Of a stretch of DNA of 64,000 nt, positions 62,954-64,000 are shown in pieces. Within the stretch, counting starts at the first letter, position 1. Each line of letters opens with the position of its first letter. Source of the DNA: Sphingobacterium cellulitidis (GTDB taxonomy: Bacteria; Bacteroidota; Bacteroidia; Sphingobacteriales; Sphingobacteriaceae); the NCBI GenBank assembly GCA_002245855.1, contig NOUX01000011.1, forward strand, positions 1-64,000, read 5' to 3'. A program made the position numbers and the translations under genes. The notes below the pieces were generated by a model. That model did not search any database. It worked only from the letters and a program-made list of their open reading frames with translations, and was not told the origin of the DNA.

Positions 62954-64000
62954 TTAAGCCTTTGCGGCCAATATACTCAGTTCTTGTGCTACGCGGCCAG
63001 CGATTTCTGCAAATGCTGCTGCCACAGGCTCGTCCTGATCCAAGGCGATTGGAAACCCATTATCACCAGCATCAGCAACTGACTTCACCAAAGGAATTTC
63101 CCCTAAGAAAGGTACATTATTATCTGTCGCCAATCTTTTTCCACCATCCTTACCAAAAATATAGTATTTGTTATCAGGTAATTCAGCAGGGGTAAAGTAG
63201 GACATATTTTCAATAACACCGACAATAGGAACTTTTACACCTTCCATCTGATACATGGCCATCCCCTTGATTGCATCTGCCAGAGCGACCTGTTGAGGGG
63301 TTGTTACAATTACAGCTCCTGAAATAGGGTAGCCTTGCGCCGTTGTTATATGGATATCACCAGTACCAGGAGGCATGTCTACGATCAAATAATCGAGATC
63401 ACCCCAATCCGTGTCTCCAAATAGTTGTTTAATGGCAGAAGTTGCCATTGGGCCTCTCCAAGGAATCGGTTGGTTAGGATCCGTAAAGAATCCTATTGAT
63501 AATAGTTTTAATCCGAATCTTTCAATCGGGATGATTCTATTTTTTCCATCAGGACCTTGAGAAGATTGTGGTTTAGCGTCTTCCACTCCGAACATTAATG
63601 GCACCGAAGGGCCATAAATATCTGCGTCAAGAAGACCTGTTTTAGCACCTGTATTTGCCAATGCTAATGCTAAATTTGCTGCCACCGTAGACTTACCAAC
63701 ACCACCTTTACCAGAAGACACCAAGATAATATTCTTGATATTCTTTAATTGGGATGTTTCTACGGCACGAACTCTCGCGGTCATATTAATTTCCACTTCA
63801 ACTTCTTTGGAAATAAAAAGTGCAATTGCATTCCGACAAGCATGTTCAATATGGCCCTTCATTGGGCAGGCAGGAGTGGTCAAGACCACATCGAATTTGA
63901 TTTTATTGGGTAATATTTCGATGTTTTCGATCATATTGAGTGTTACCAGGTCTTTTTTTAAATCTGGTTCTTCAACATTCCCTAAAGCATCTAAAATCTG
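62954..64000 (-). CDS. Mrp/ApbC-family iron-sulfur cluster carrier ATPase, partial
   Basis: The gene runs off the window: the frame continues upstream of an internal Met at 63934 to 64000 (QILDALGNVEEPDLKKDLVT), which is the DUF59/MIP18-like N-terminal domain, so the start codon is outside. The deviant Walker A is SSGKGGVGKST (about residue 95 of the visible part). DADIYGPSVPLMFG and DMPPGTGDIHIT are the Mrp ATPase motifs. The CxxC-type cluster site of some relatives is not clear in the C-terminal part. Role: ATP-dependent carrier for Fe-S clusters. Confidence 0.93.
   Translation of the reverse strand, partial: QILDALGNVEEPDLKKDLVTLNMIENIEILPNKIKFDVVLTTPACPMKGHIEHACRNAIALFISKEVEVEINMTARVRAVETSQLKNIKNIILVSSGKGGVGKSTVAANLALALANTGAKTGLLDADIYGPSVPLMFGVEDAKPQSSQGPDGKNRIIPIERFGLKLLSIGFFTDPNQPIPWRGPMATSAIKQLFGDTDWGDLDYLIVDMPPGTGDIHITTAQGYPISGAVIVTTPQQVALADAIKGMAMYQMEGVKVPIVGVIENMSYFTPAELPDNKYYIFGKDGGKRLATDNNVPFLGEIPLVKSVADAGDNGFPIALDQDEPVAAAFAEIAGRVAQELSILAAKA

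Overview
This window is chromosomal DNA of a Bacteroidota bacterium, most likely a Sphingobacteriaceae member close to Sphingobacterium. The basis is three SusC/SusD pairs, a PorX-type response regulator, a fused LpxC-FabZ, promoters of the TTTG-N18..20-TAnnTTTG type, weak Shine-Dalgarno sites and a strong preference for TAA stops. Genus assignment is inference.

Layout. 1-16.3 kb holds tRNA-Glu, a secreted chitobiase-type GH20 hexosaminidase, a divergent methyltransferase/LysR pair, ribH, a TPR membrane protein, a membrane FlaA1/CapD-type nucleotide-sugar dehydratase, ald with a secreted esterase, an orphan ABC ATPase, an ECF sigma/membrane protein/beta-barrel trio, and porX-tsaE. 16.9-22.7 kb is a lipid A operon (HD hydrolase, lpxD, lpxC-fabZ, lpxA, ABC ATPase) followed by efp, which has its own promoter. 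22.8-34.9 kb is housekeeping: 5-FTHF cyclo-ligase, a serine phosphatase fused to a SerA remnant with an ACT domain, an epimerase, a degenerate arginase-fold protein, rmuC, cydAB, gamma-glutamyltransferase, an EEP hydrolase, a MazG-like protein and dtd. 35-37.7 kb is a TonB-dependent receptor under a TPP riboswitch, so probably a thiamin-related importer. 37.8-45.7 kb has an amidohydrolase, acylphosphatase, a flippase, dusB, trpEGC and trmD. 46-62.9 kb is an array of three SusC/SusD units with a DUF1735-type lipoprotein and a two-domain TonB-like protein. The window ends in an mrp/apbC gene that runs off the edge.

The most striking find is a complete transcription attenuator in front of trpE: a 16-residue leader peptide with tandem Trp codons, a hairpin just after them, an alternative pairing partner and a terminator, under a consensus promoter that should start transcription only a few bases before the leader ATG. 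No annotated open reading frame covers it.

Other points: the third SusC/SusD unit is decayed (two in-frame TGA codons, a one-base frameshift and an eroded promoter); the SerB-like phosphatase has captured a SerA regulatory region; an arginase-fold protein lacks three of six metal ligands; EF-P has Asn at the usual modification position; and there are several strong palindromic or repeat elements between genes.
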